From the NCBI GenBank assembly GCA_028289585.1, contig JANQPI010000035.1:218717-282716 (forward strand): a stretch of DNA of 64,000 nucleotides, in the 5' to 3' direction. Of this stretch, positions 34,161 to 43,534 are shown one piece after another. Position 1 is the stretch's first letter, and each line of letters starts with the position of its first letter. Under the pieces are notes generated by a model, which did no database searches, was not told the DNA's origin, and saw only the letters and a program-made list of their open reading frames with translations. A program made the position numbers and the translations under genes. Source of the DNA: Candidatus Zixiibacteriota bacterium (lineage in GTDB: Bacteria > Zixibacteria > MSB-5A5 > GN15 > FEB-12).

Positions 34161-35281
34161 TGACCATTCTGTTTGTGAATTCGATCGCCGCTGAGACCTG
34201 GGGCGGTCGGGAAGAGTGGACCGGTCAGGTCGGGGTCGGGCTGGTGAACCGCGGGCACCGGGTCATTGCCGCCGGGCGTCGCAATTCTCGATTTCTCTCC
34301 ACGCTTGATGAGCAGTTTCCTGAGATCGAAACGTGGCCGTTGCCGATCAGTGGTGATTTTGATCCGATCCTGATAACTCGGCTCAAGTCACGTATCCGGG
34401 CAGAGCAGGTTGACCTGATCGTTGCCAATTTCAATAAGGACCTGCGGTTGGGTGGTCTGGCCGCCCGCTGGGATGGTGGCCCACGCGTTGTCTGGCGAGT
34501 CGGAGTCGACATCACAAGTGACAAAATGATTCACCGATTGCTGACGCCGAGGCTCATCGATGCGATCGTTGTTCCCTCGGAGTCATTGAAACGCCAGATG
34601 ACCCAGCGACCGTACTTGGACGCCGATTCGATCGTGGTTATTCCGAATGGTCTGCCTGACCAGCCAATCAGCGTTGGATCAGAGATACGAGATGCTGTCC
34701 GTCAGAGATTAGGAATTCCGGATGATGCTCTGGTTGCGCTTTCAGTTAGTCGACTGGTCGAGGAGAAAGGGCATAGCACCTATCTCGGTGCATTGCCGAC
34801 CGTTCTCAAGGCTGTTCCCAATCTGAATGTCGTGATTGTTGGTGATGGTCCGCTGGAGGAAACGATCCGCGCGCGAGTGCAGGAGTTAGAGATCGCGGAT
34901 TCGGTAGAGCTGGTCGGTTATCAGAAGATGACCTCGGAGTTTATGGCCGCAGCCGATCTGTTCGTTCATCCATCGCTCGCCGAATCATTCGGCATCGCCG
35001 TTCTCGAAGCAATGCGAGCCGGTTTGCCTGTTGTCGCAACGACAGCAGGAGGACTGCCCGAGGTTGTTGGTGAATCCGGTCGTCTTGTTCCACCCGATGA
35101 TTCAGAGGCACTCGCGAATGCCATCATCAGCGTGGCTACATCTGCGGAGACACGTCGAGGCCTTGGTAAGCTAGGACGTCAGCGGTTCGAGAACCACTTC
35201 ACCGCGACGCGCATGGTAGACCGCTTGGAGCGACTCTTTCTGCAGTTGCACTCGTCTGAGGTTACCCGTGGGCGTGCTTAA
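34160..35281 (+). CDS. glycosyltransferase family 4 (GT-B)
   Basis: 373 residues. N-terminal acceptor half with ETWGGREEWTGQVGVGLVNRGH; C-terminal nucleotide-sugar half with VSRLVEEKGHSTYLGAL, VIVGDGPLEETI, and the EX7E region HPSLAESFGIAVLEAMRAGLPVVAT. It transfers a sugar from an NDP donor with retention. Start ATG 34160 shares a base with the ABC exporter stop, and its end overlaps the next gene by 14 nt, so all are co-translated for the same glycan. Confidence 0.9.
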   Translation: MTILFVNSIAAETWGGREEWTGQVGVGLVNRGHRVIAAGRRNSRFLSTLDEQFPEIETWPLPISGDFDPILITRLKSRIRAEQVDLIVANFNKDLRLGGLAARWDGGPRVVWRVGVDITSDKMIHRLLTPRLIDAIVVPSESLKRQMTQRPYLDADSIVVIPNGLPDQPISVGSEIRDAVRQRLGIPDDALVALSVSRLVEEKGHSTYLGALPTVLKAVPNLNVVIVGDGPLEETIRARVQELEIADSVELVGYQKMTSEFMAAADLFVHPSLAESFGIAVLEAMRAGLPVVATTAGGLPEVVGESGRLVPPDDSEALANAIISVATSAETRRGLGKLGRQRFENHFTATRMVDRLERLFLQLHSSEVTRGRA

Positions 35282-36374
35282 GTCGATCGAGCACGGCTTC
35301 AAGCGTGTAGCCATCGGTGCCCTTTCACCATTACTGCGGCGGGGCCGGGAGGAGTTAGGCGTCATCGATCCAGCCAGGTTGAGTCGGTTGTTACTCATCC
35401 GACCTGAGAAGATCGGTGATATGATGGTTTCGTTGCCGACGGTTGATGGCATCCGATCGGCTTTCCCACACCTCAAGCTCGGTCTGGTCGCCTCTCCGTA
35501 CAATTACTCCTTGGTGAAAGATGATCCTCGGTTCGACGAAGTGTATTTGTACAAGAAGAAGCCGCAGCACGATTGGTCGACGTTTCGACGAATTCGGGCT
35601 GCTGGCTACGATGCCGTTGTCGATATGATTGCCAATGACTCCGTCACGGCGGTCTTCCTGACCCAATTGCTGGCGCCCGGCCAGCCGCGCATTGGCTTGG
35701 GAAAGATACGGTACGCTCGCTATTACGATTTTGTATTCGATATCCGACGCGGTGAAACCGGTCATATTATTGATAATACCAAGCTGCTTCTCACGGCCTT
35801 TGGAATCGATCCCGTGTCGGTCAGCGGGTTCGCTGAACCGTACGTTCCAGCTACGGCCCGCCAGCGTGCTCAACGGTTTGTTGCCGGCGTCCGATCGCCA
35901 TCTACGTTCTTGGTTGGTCTCAATCTTTCGGCGGGACAACCGTCGCGGTACTGGCCATTTCCCAAGTGGATTGCGTTGACCCAGGCCATCCTTGCCGAAG
36001 ACCCGCTTGTCCGGATCGTTGTGTTAACCACACCCGATGATCGTCAGTTGGCACTCGACCTCCAGGCGGCATGCGGAGATCGTGTCACCCCGGTAGAACC
36101 GGGTCTCTCGCTCGTGGAAGCTGCCGCTGTTATCGAACAGCTCGATCTGCTCATTTCGCCGGATACGTCACTCATTCATATTGCCCGTTCCTGGCAGAGA
36201 CCGGTTGTTGGTCTCTACTGCCAGTATCGTCACAACTACAAACTCTGGCAGCCTTACCAGCAGGGTGACGGAGGAGTTATTTCTGAATCGGTGTTTGACG
36301 TCTTTGGAATCGCCGTTGACGAAGTACTTGCAACCTACCAGCGGGTGCGTGCAACCAAGGTGCGAACGTCGTGA
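35268..36374 (+). CDS. glycosyltransferase family 9 (heptosyltransferase-like), copy 1
   Basis: 368 residues from GTG 35268, with GAGG just upstream. GT9 marks: LLIRPEKIGDMMVSLPTVDGIRSAFP at the N-terminus, LNLSAGQPSRYWPFPKWIALTQAI in the donor domain, and LLISPDTSLIHIARSWQRPVVGLY. GT9 enzymes add heptose to the lipid A inner core, so the block probably builds LPS core, though no heptose biosynthesis gene is present here. It overlaps both neighbours (14 nt and 4 nt). Confidence 0.9.
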   Translation: MGVLKSIEHGFKRVAIGALSPLLRRGREELGVIDPARLSRLLLIRPEKIGDMMVSLPTVDGIRSAFPHLKLGLVASPYNYSLVKDDPRFDEVYLYKKKPQHDWSTFRRIRAAGYDAVVDMIANDSVTAVFLTQLLAPGQPRIGLGKIRYARYYDFVFDIRRGETGHIIDNTKLLLTAFGIDPVSVSGFAEPYVPATARQRAQRFVAGVRSPSTFLVGLNLSAGQPSRYWPFPKWIALTQAILAEDPLVRIVVLTTPDDRQLALDLQAACGDRVTPVEPGLSLVEAAAVIEQLDLLISPDTSLIHIARSWQRPVVGLYCQYRHNYKLWQPYQQGDGGVISESVFDVFGIAVDEVLATYQRVRATKVRTS

Positions 36375-37132
36375 GCCTCTCAGTGGTGATGATAACTCGC
36401 AATGAAGCGTCAAACGTCGAACGGGCGTTACGCTCGGTCGCCTTTGCTGATGAGCTGATAGTTCTTGATACGGAATCAGAGGACGATACGGTTGCCCGTG
36501 CGCAGCGCTGTGGTGCTAACGTCACCGTGAAGCCATTTGCGGGTTTCGGGCCAACCAAGCAGGCGGCTCTCGAGCTCGCCACAAGTGACTGGGTACTGTC
36601 GCTGGACGCGGATGAAGAAGTGCCACGCGAACTGGCGACCGAGATTGCAGCAGCGACAACCCGCTCGGATGTTGATGGTTTCGAGCTCCCACGGCTGACA
36701 CTGTTTCTCGGGCGGTGGATTCGGCATGGCGGCTGGTATCCCGATTACGTACTTCGTCTGTTTCGGCGGGATCGTGGTCAGTTTACAAGTCATTCGGTTC
36801 ACGAGTCGATTACGGTGACTGGTTCGATCGATCGGCTCTCCGTTCCGCTGCGACACTACAGCTATCCGACAATGCACAGCTATGTGTCGAAATTCATTCA
36901 GTACACAGAGATTGCGGGGCGTACTGCCGCGGAGCAAGGTCGCCGCGGCTCGCTCTATGATCTCACGGCGCGGCCGGTCGCAAAGTTTATCAAGCAATAC
37001 CTGCTGAAGAGTGGGTGGCGCGATGGCCGGGAGGGGCTACTGTTGGCTTTTCTGTCCGCTGGGTACGTTTTTGCTAAATACGCTCGCGCTCGGGCGGTCT
37101 ACTATCAACTTTCGCGGAGGGCTCCTGCATGA
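36371..37132 (+). CDS. glycosyltransferase family 2 (LPS core, WaaE/KdtX-like)
   Basis: 253 residues from GTG 36371 (GTGA overlap). GT2 GT-A fold: SVVMITRNEASNVERALRSV, ADELIVLDTESEDDT, LSLDADEEVPREL (DxD-type), and RLFRRDRGQFTSHSVHESI, which is typical of the beta-1,4-glucosyltransferase KdtX/WaaE subgroup acting on the LPS inner core. The C-terminal part has an amphipathic, weakly hydrophobic segment for membrane association. ATGA overlap with the next GT9 gene. Confidence 0.9.
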   Translation: MSLSVVMITRNEASNVERALRSVAFADELIVLDTESEDDTVARAQRCGANVTVKPFAGFGPTKQAALELATSDWVLSLDADEEVPRELATEIAAATTRSDVDGFELPRLTLFLGRWIRHGGWYPDYVLRLFRRDRGQFTSHSVHESITVTGSIDRLSVPLRHYSYPTMHSYVSKFIQYTEIAGRTAAEQGRRGSLYDLTARPVAKFIKQYLLKSGWRDGREGLLLAFLSAGYVFAKYARARAVYYQLSRRAPA

Positions 37133-38160
37133 GTCGTCTCATCTCTCTCGATCCGGGAGATCGAATTCTTGTATCCCGGACCGATCGCTTGGGCGATTTG
37201 ATCCTTGCGTTGCCAGTTGTCGAATCACTCGCGCAGCGCTTCCCTGAAGTGTCGATTGACGTCATGGCGTCGCTGTATGCTTCGCCGGTACTCGATTATC
37301 AGCCGCATATTCGCAAGGTCTGGCGGCTTCAGTCGAGTCAGCTCCGTAAGTCGGGGGCATATCGTAAAGATCTGCTGGCTCGCATTCGCAGAGAGGAGTA
37401 CCGCGCGGTGCTCATACTCTATCCTCAACGACTCGTCGCAAAGCTCCTGTACGATGCCGAGATTCCTCTTCGCTTGGGAACCGCTGGCCGCTTTCACTCG
37501 GTATTCTTCAATGAGCATGTGTATCACAGTCGCAAAAAGAACCTCAAGCATGAAAGCGAGTACAATCTCGACTTTCTTGAGCTTTTTGCCGACGGTCCTA
37601 CCGTTACGGCACCGCGGCTGGTCACGACCGAACGAGAGCAGCGGTATGCCAGACGCGTCCTCGACGAAGCCGGCATTGGAGACAATTATCTCATCCTGCA
37701 TCCCGGCTCCGGAGGATCATCGGAAACCTGGCCGGTTGAGAAGTTTATCGAGTTGGCCGAACACTTGGACGATACGCAGATTGTGTTTACCGGCTCGCGA
37801 GACGATGCTCCGATCCAGGAGCTGCTTCCGGGGTCGCTGCGCAAACGGTCAGCAACCATGATTGGTACGACCGACATGAGAACGCTCTCAGCGATCATTG
37901 CCGGTGCTGAAACGGTCGTCGCTAACTCGACCGGACCTCTGCACCTTGCTGCTGCTCTTGGTCGCCGTGTTGTCGGACTGTACTCCGCCAAGCCGGGGAT
38001 GGCCCCGATCCGCTGGGGGCCACTGGGCACCGGACACGAAGTCTTAACGCCCATAGCTGCGGACGGTGAACCCGATCCGAGTCAGCCCTTGAGTGGTTTG
38101 GCAATCGAGAGAGTTCTCGAAGCAGTCAGCCGTATTCGTACGGGAACGGTCACGGCATGA
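37129..38160 (+). CDS. glycosyltransferase family 9 (heptosyltransferase-like), copy 2
   Basis: 343 residues. ILVSRTDRLGDLILALPVVESLAQRFP, LRLGTAGRFHSVFFNEHVYH, ILHPGSGGSSETWPVEKFIEL, and VVANSTGPLHLAAALGRRVVGLY are canonical GT9 blocks. It is not closely related to copy 1, so it probably adds a different residue or linkage. ATGA overlaps on both sides place it between the GT2 gene and relA. Confidence 0.91.
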   Translation: MSRLISLDPGDRILVSRTDRLGDLILALPVVESLAQRFPEVSIDVMASLYASPVLDYQPHIRKVWRLQSSQLRKSGAYRKDLLARIRREEYRAVLILYPQRLVAKLLYDAEIPLRLGTAGRFHSVFFNEHVYHSRKKNLKHESEYNLDFLELFADGPTVTAPRLVTTEREQRYARRVLDEAGIGDNYLILHPGSGGSSETWPVEKFIELAEHLDDTQIVFTGSRDDAPIQELLPGSLRKRSATMIGTTDMRTLSAIIAGAETVVANSTGPLHLAAALGRRVVGLYSAKPGMAPIRWGPLGTGHEVLTPIAADGEPDPSQPLSGLAIERVLEAVSRIRTGTVTA

Positions 38161-40295
38161 ACCTCGCTGAGTTTGTCATCAATATTGAAGCCAATAAGGC
38201 GAATGTTGATGTCGGACTCGTACGGCGTGCCTATGAGTTTGCCGACCGCGCTCACGTCGGACAAGTCAGGTCCTCGGGTGAGCCGTATGTACAACACTGT
38301 CTCGAAGTGGCAGTGATTCTGTCGGAATTGCATATGGATTCGACGACCATTGCAGCAGGACTTCTGCACGATGTTGTCGAGGATACCGAATTCACGCTTG
38401 AGCACCTCCGAACTGACTTCGGCGATGAGATCGCCGAGCTGGTTGATGGTGTCACGAAGCTCGGCAACGTCAAGTTCCAATCGTACGAGGAGCAGCAGGT
38501 TGAGTACTTCCGCAAGATGCTGCTTTCGATGGCGAAAGATATTCGCGTTATCCTCATCAAGCTGGCAGATCGGCTTCACAACATGCGGACGCTTGACCAT
38601 CTGCCGGAAAAGAAGCAACAGAGAATTGCCAAGGAGACACGGGAGGTCTATGCACCGCTCGCGCATCGCCTCGGCGTGAACAAAGCCAAGATTGAACTCG
38701 AAGATCTCACGCTTAAGTATCTCGAGCCGACGACATATCGCGAGCTGACTGAGAAAGTCAAAGAGCGACGGGAGGAACGTGAGGCGTACATTCGCGAGGT
38801 CAGCGGTCCAATCAAGGAGGCACTCGCCAAAGATGCCATCCCAGCTACAGTCTATGGCCGAGCCAAGCATCTCGAGTCGATCTTCCGCAAGGTTAATGTC
38901 CGCAAAGTTCCGTTTGAAGAGATTTACGACCTCTTTGCGATTCGTGTCATCGTAACTACCGAACGCGAGTGCTACCACACGATGGGTATTATCCACGCTA
39001 TGTGGAAACCGGTTATGGGGCGATTTCACGATTACATTGCCAACCCCAAGCCGAATGGCTACCGCTCGCTGCATACAACGGTTATTGGCCCGCGGGGGCG
39101 GATGGTTGAGATTCAGATTCGTACGCACCAGATGCACCACATCGCCGAAAATGGGATCGCCGCGCATTGGCTCTACAAAGAGGGTCGTCGTGAACTGTCA
39201 GAAGATGACCGTCAGATGATCTGGTTGCGCGACGTGCTTGAATGGCAGAAGGATATGACAAATCCGTCGGAGTTTCTTGAGTACCTCAAGATGGATCTCT
39301 ACTCCGATGACATTTTTGTCTACACCCCCATGGGACGAATCGTTCACCTGCCCAAGGGTGCCAAGCCGCTTGACTTCGCCTTTCAGATTCACACCGAGGT
39401 CGGATTGCATACCGCCGGTGCGAAGATTAATGGTCGATTGATGCCGCTGTCGACCGAGCTGGAATCGGGTGATACGGTTGAGATCATGACGAACGCGCAG
39501 CGAGTACCGTCGCACGATTGGCTTAAACTTGTTAAGACCTCCAATGCCCGGACCAAGATTCGTCGTTGGCTCAAGCAAGCGGGCTTCGAGCAATCGGTGA
39601 AGCTCGGTCGAGAGCTCCTTGAACGAAAGCTCCGCGATCTTCGTCGGGATTGGCCAGAGGATGACAAGCTCTTGGAAATTGCGGAGAAAGTCGATCGAAA
39701 GACGGTGGACGATCTCCTGGCCGCACTCGGTAACGGTTCACTCACCGTACCGCGAGTTATCTCGTTTTTAGAGCCGGTAGCGCCCGCCCCGCGGCCTACC
39801 GGCGTGGTGTCACGTGTCCTCGATCGGCTGCGGAAGACCAAAGGTGTGCGAATCGAAGGGGTCGACAGCCTTATGTTCCGCTTCGCCAACTGCTGTCAAC
39901 CGGTGCCGGGTGACGATATCGTCGGATTCATCACGCGAGGGCGAGGGGTGACGATTCATCAGTCGGGTTGCACCAATGCGATTGCCCTGGCTGAACGGGA
40001 ACCGGACCGACAGATCAACGTCTCCTGGGATGCCGCCGCAGACCAGGCGTTTGTTGTTCATCTGCAGGTCATTGTCGAGGATCGCCGCGGGATTCTCCGT
40101 GACGTTACCGAGGCGATAGCCGATTCCAACACGAACGTCAAAGGGGCCGAAATCCACGTTCGCGACCAGACGGGGGAAGGACACTTCGTTATCGAAGTCT
40201 CCAACCTCAGTCATCTTAATCGCGTCATCGAGAAAGTGCGCAAGGTCAAGGGTGTGATCGCAGTGAATCGAACAGAAAAACGCGGCGATGAGTGA
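38157..40295 (+). CDS. relA: RelA/SpoT-type (p)ppGpp synthetase/hydrolase
   Basis: 712 residues, full Rsh architecture. HD hydrolase domain with HCLEVAVILSEL and AAGLLHDVVEDTEF plus LADRLHNMRTLDHLP; synthetase domain with YDLFAIRVIV and NPKPNGYRSLHTTVIGP; TGS domain (IFVYTPMGRIVHLPKGAKPLDFAFQIH); a zinc-finger-like region (RFANCCQPVPGDDIVGFITRG); and a C-terminal ACT domain (VEDRRGILRDVTEAIADSNTN). An intact HD motif indicates a bifunctional enzyme. It overlaps the upstream glycosyltransferase by ATGA, so stringent-response control is co-expressed with LPS assembly. Confidence 0.95.
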   Translation: MNLAEFVINIEANKANVDVGLVRRAYEFADRAHVGQVRSSGEPYVQHCLEVAVILSELHMDSTTIAAGLLHDVVEDTEFTLEHLRTDFGDEIAELVDGVTKLGNVKFQSYEEQQVEYFRKMLLSMAKDIRVILIKLADRLHNMRTLDHLPEKKQQRIAKETREVYAPLAHRLGVNKAKIELEDLTLKYLEPTTYRELTEKVKERREEREAYIREVSGPIKEALAKDAIPATVYGRAKHLESIFRKVNVRKVPFEEIYDLFAIRVIVTTERECYHTMGIIHAMWKPVMGRFHDYIANPKPNGYRSLHTTVIGPRGRMVEIQIRTHQMHHIAENGIAAHWLYKEGRRELSEDDRQMIWLRDVLEWQKDMTNPSEFLEYLKMDLYSDDIFVYTPMGRIVHLPKGAKPLDFAFQIHTEVGLHTAGAKINGRLMPLSTELESGDTVEIMTNAQRVPSHDWLKLVKTSNARTKIRRWLKQAGFEQSVKLGRELLERKLRDLRRDWPEDDKLLEIAEKVDRKTVDDLLAALGNGSLTVPRVISFLEPVAPAPRPTGVVSRVLDRLRKTKGVRIEGVDSLMFRFANCCQPVPGDDIVGFITRGRGVTIHQSGCTNAIALAEREPDRQINVSWDAAADQAFVVHLQVIVEDRRGILRDVTEAIADSNTNVKGAEIHVRDQTGEGHFVIEVSNLSHLNRVIEKVRKVKGVIAVNRTEKRGDE

Positions 40296-40314
40296 GCTAT
40301 CACCGATCGCCGCG
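40281..40314. terminator. intrinsic terminator overlapping the relA stop
   Basis: CGCGGCGAT (40281-40289) pairs perfectly with ATCGCCGCG (40306-40314). On the minus strand five T residues follow, ending the M28 peptidase gene; on the plus strand CTTTCC follows. The left arm lies inside the last relA codons. Confidence 0.72.
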
Positions 40315-40335
40315 CTTTCCGGGGCTCTGCTCTAG

Positions 40336-42027
40336 CTATTTGAATTCAACCGTGACCGTCAACGTATCGGTACCACGCACAAGCGTCACCGGGGTGCTGT
40401 CACCCTTTCGGAACTTCCGCAAAGCAGCCATATACTCATAGATGTCGCCGACCGGCAGTTCCCCCATCGCGATCAGTATGTCTCCAGCAAGAATTCCGGC
40501 GCGTTCGGCTGGACGACCGCCCGACACACCGTCAATGCGCATTCCGTTTACCTCGGCAACGTAGTCCGGCATAACGCCGAGCGTCACTGAGAAACTGCCC
40601 ATGCCGCCACCGGGAGGGGAGCTCGATTGTACCTTCTGGAACGTCAGCCCTGTATGCTTGTCGTCGAAATTGGTTGCGACATCGGCAACGATGTTCACGA
40701 CTGTCGCCATACCCTCGGCGTTGATTAGTGACGCGTCATCCGATGGTTTATGATAATACTCATGCGCACCGGTAAAGAAGTGAAGGACGGGTGTCCCCGC
40801 ATTGTAGAATGACGTGTGGTCAGATGGCCCGATACCGTCATTCTTGAAGCGCAGATCGATACCTCCCGCGTCGTAATCGGCAAAGAACGGTTCGAACTCC
40901 TCGGCAGAACCGATGCCGAAGATCGCCAGACCGTGGGTCTCGTTTCGCAGATGGCCGATCATGTCCATGTTGACCATCAGCCGCCAGAAGCGTTGATCCA
41001 CCGTTGGGTTGCGGACATACCAGTTTGATCCAATCAACCCTGATTCCTCTCCCGAGAACCCGATGAACAGCAGTGAGTGATAGCGATTGGGTTGTGCTGC
41101 GAAGTAGCGAGCCAGTTCGAGAAGACCGGCTGTCCCCGAACCGTTGTCATCGGCGCCGTTATGAATCAGCGGCTCCTCACCCATGTATCGCGAACCATGG
41201 CCGCCATAACCGAGGTGATCGTAGTGAGCACCGATAACTGTCGTCTTCGGGCTCTGGCCAGGCAGGTAGGCAACGACGTTGAAGCCCGTGTCCCGCTTCC
41301 GGACGAGATCAACCGTTCCGGCAAAAGAGGACAGCTCGGGGTTATCGATATCCAGACCCAACCGTTCGATGCCGGCCCGACGGAGCCACACAATCGGGAA
41401 GTCCCGTGTGGCGACGCGCGCCGCGGTCATCCCGGGCAGAGTGTCGTCTTCGGAGCTTGGTGTTATGAAGATGATCGCACCGACGTCATGCTCATCGGCG
41501 ACGCGGATTTTGTCCACGAGGTATGCATAGCGGTCGAAATTGACGTGGGGGTTCGTTGACGGATCCGGGGCGAACCGTCGAATCAACACCGCCTTGCCAG
41601 CTACATCTTTGTCTTTGTAGTCGTCATGCATGCCCCCTTCAGTAGTGATGCCGTAGCCGACATCAACTACCTCGTCGAATGAGAAATCGCCACTTACCGA
41701 GTGGGGAAGGGGTCGGAACTCCTCCATCAACTCCAGGTCGGTGCCGTTGAGAGCGAGTCGGTTGTTCTCGCCCATTTCGGTTGCCCGAGTAAAGGTGAAC
41801 GGCTGGAGCCAACCGTCAGTCCCACGAGGCTGCAGGCCGGCTGATTCGAAGACGGAAATGAGGTAGTCGGCGGCCATCCGTTCTGATGCTTCACCCACCT
41901 TTCGCCCCTCCATAGAGTCAGCGGACAGCCGCTCCACATGGGCCATAAGAGAATCGGCGGAGAAATCGTACGCGGCTGCGGTGCCAGTCAGGACTGCTAA
42001 AGCCAGGCCGAAAAGAACGCGTCGCAC
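40336..42027 (-). CDS. secreted M28 aminopeptidase with C-terminal PDZ domain
   Basis: 563 residues with a signal peptide (FGLALAVLTGTAAA). A protease-associated domain (about 100-220) is inserted before the catalytic core. Two-zinc ligands: HYDHLGYG, GADDNGSGTAGLLELA, GFSGEESGLIGS, VNMDMIGHL, and HFFTGAHEYYHKPSDD. The PDZ domain at about 465-560 contains AERAGILAGDILIAMGE. Probably periplasmic or secreted aminopeptidase. Divergent from the TPR gene; its minus-strand upstream region has TATATAAT near 42075. Confidence 0.9.
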   Translation of the reverse strand: MRRVLFGLALAVLTGTAAAYDFSADSLMAHVERLSADSMEGRKVGEASERMAADYLISVFESAGLQPRGTDGWLQPFTFTRATEMGENNRLALNGTDLELMEEFRPLPHSVSGDFSFDEVVDVGYGITTEGGMHDDYKDKDVAGKAVLIRRFAPDPSTNPHVNFDRYAYLVDKIRVADEHDVGAIIFITPSSEDDTLPGMTAARVATRDFPIVWLRRAGIERLGLDIDNPELSSFAGTVDLVRKRDTGFNVVAYLPGQSPKTTVIGAHYDHLGYGGHGSRYMGEEPLIHNGADDNGSGTAGLLELARYFAAQPNRYHSLLFIGFSGEESGLIGSNWYVRNPTVDQRFWRLMVNMDMIGHLRNETHGLAIFGIGSAEEFEPFFADYDAGGIDLRFKNDGIGPSDHTSFYNAGTPVLHFFTGAHEYYHKPSDDASLINAEGMATVVNIVADVATNFDDKHTGLTFQKVQSSSPPGGGMGSFSVTLGVMPDYVAEVNGMRIDGVSGGRPAERAGILAGDILIAMGELPVGDIYEYMAALRKFRKGDSTPVTLVRGTDTLTVTVEFK

Positions 42028-42095
42028 AGTTTCAGCTCCCTTTGTTGTTGTGCTATCAGGTATTTTCGTTGCAATTATATAATATGCGATCAGAC

Positions 42096-42124
42096 TTGGC
42101 GGCTAGTCCATAACTGCGTATATG
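42096..42124 (+). promoter_or_regulatory. promoter of the TPR-comF-xer operon, leaderless geometry
   Basis: TTGGCG (42096-42101), a 17-nt spacer, TATATG (42119-42124). The ATG at 42133 lies 9 nt past the -10, leaving a leader of 0-3 nt and no ribosome-binding site. Confidence 0.5.
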
Positions 42125-42132
42125 ACAATGGT

Positions 42133-42771
42133 ATGACTGAGAAACAGAACTCTTATGATCGCCCCGATTCGGATGCGAGCATCCACGAGCAGGGCTTACT
42201 CGACGAAGAACCCGGTGCGGGCACAGAACAGGCGAGTACAGCCCCACCAGGGCCAATCCCTGACTGGGCTTGGATCCTGGGTGCCATGACGGTTGTCATG
42301 GTTGCCTTCCTGGTGTTCACCGATCCTGCGGTTATTCCGACTCCCGAGAACCCGCAGCCAGGCCTCGACCGCCAGGCGCAGGTACCACGTGAGTCCCTCG
42401 ATAACCTACCAACTGACTTTGCCGGACTGGCACGGCTCGGTCACCAGTACTATGATCAGCGGAATTTTGCCATGGCTGCCGAGATCTATTCCCGAGCCCT
42501 GGCGATGGAGCCTAATGCTCACGATGTTCGGGTCGACTACGGTGCCGCGCTCCATGCGATGGGATTACCGCAGCGCGCACTGAACGAGTTCCGTACGGTT
42601 CTGGCAGTTCACCCCGACCATCCGATCGCGATCTTTAACTCAGGGATTGTCCATCGTGATCTGACGGCCAATGATTCTGCCGCGTTCTATTGGAATCGCT
42701 ACCTCGAGCTTCAGCCAAGCGGTCCCGCGGCGCAACAAGCGCGTGCGCTGTTGGAGGAGATCAAAGGATAA
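42133..42771 (+). CDS. membrane-anchored TPR protein
   Basis: 212 residues. Hydrophilic N-terminus, one membrane segment (about 42-60, WAWILGAMTVVMVAFLVF), then a periplasmic TPR array (about 95-205; LARLGHQYYDQRNFAMAAEIYSRAL and two further repeats). Likely a protein-protein interaction module; partner unknown. It is the first gene of a run with comF, a Xer recombinase and a GGDEF-like gene. It has no visible ribosome-binding site. Confidence 0.78.
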   Translation: MTEKQNSYDRPDSDASIHEQGLLDEEPGAGTEQASTAPPGPIPDWAWILGAMTVVMVAFLVFTDPAVIPTPENPQPGLDRQAQVPRESLDNLPTDFAGLARLGHQYYDQRNFAMAAEIYSRALAMEPNAHDVRVDYGAALHAMGLPQRALNEFRTVLAVHPDHPIAIFNSGIVHRDLTANDSAAFYWNRYLELQPSGPAAQQARALLEEIKG

Positions 42772-43534
42772 CCAGCCGAGGAGGAGCGTTACGCCACGAC
42801 TCGCTGCCACTGCCCTTACCACCGCGGTCGACTTCTTGCTGCCCCGTCTCTGTTCGGGATGCGGTAGCATGCTCGCTACGGATCACCTGTGCGACCGTTG
42901 TGTTGCTGACCTCGCCGAGGAAACCCGACCCCGGTGTCTGACGTGCCATCGACCACTCGACAATGCCGTATGTCCCGACTGTGTCGATGGCAGGTGGCCG
43001 GTCTTCGCGGTGGCGCGTTACCGAGGCTCGTTGGCAGAGACGATCGTCCAACTCAAGTTCCACCATGTGCGCACGGCGATCCCTGATCTGATCGACCGCT
43101 GGTGGAAGCTGCATCAGGAATCCCTTCGTCAAACAGAGATTGATGCCCTGATTCCCGTCCCCCTGCACCGTTCTCGATACCACGCTCGTGGCTTCAATCA
43201 GGCGTCCTTCATCGCCGAACGGTTAGCGAAGCAGCTCCGGCTACCGGTTAGGGAGGACGTTGTTGTTCGACATCGCCGCACGCGATCACAGTCACGGCTC
43301 CCCCAGTCCGAGCGCAAGCGGAATGTCGCTTCGTCGTTTGATCTTGCGGCTAAGGACCTCGACCTTCGAGTCGCACGAACAGACGCGGAAGAACTCTCGT
43401 CGTGGCGAGTCGCGATCGTTGACGACGTTGTGACTACCGGTGCGACAGCACACGCTGTTGCCGACGTACTCGAAAGTCGAGGAGCGGAGGTTGTCGCTGT
43501 TTTCGCGCTGGCAAGTGCACTGGGAGAAGCATGA
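42743..43534 (+). CDS. comF: ComF family phosphoribosyltransferase-like protein
   Basis: Up to 263 residues. N-terminal zinc fingers (CSGCG, CDRC, CLTCHRP, CPDC) are followed by FHHVRTAIPDL, PVPLHRSRYHARGFNQASFIAERLA and the PRPP-binding VDDVVTTGATAHAVADVL. ComF proteins take part in DNA uptake or single-strand DNA handling. The start is uncertain: GTG 42743 lies inside the previous gene with no ribosome-binding site, whereas a very strong GAGGAGGAG (42778-42786) is followed only by GTT/ACG codons. The next conventional in-frame start (TTG near 42836) would cut close to the first zinc finger. Confidence 0.86.
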   Translation: MRCWRRSKDNQPRRSVTPRLAATALTTAVDFLLPRLCSGCGSMLATDHLCDRCVADLAEETRPRCLTCHRPLDNAVCPDCVDGRWPVFAVARYRGSLAETIVQLKFHHVRTAIPDLIDRWWKLHQESLRQTEIDALIPVPLHRSRYHARGFNQASFIAERLAKQLRLPVREDVVVRHRRTRSQSRLPQSERKRNVASSFDLAAKDLDLRVARTDAEELSSWRVAIVDDVVTTGATAHAVADVLESRGAEVVAVFALASALGEA

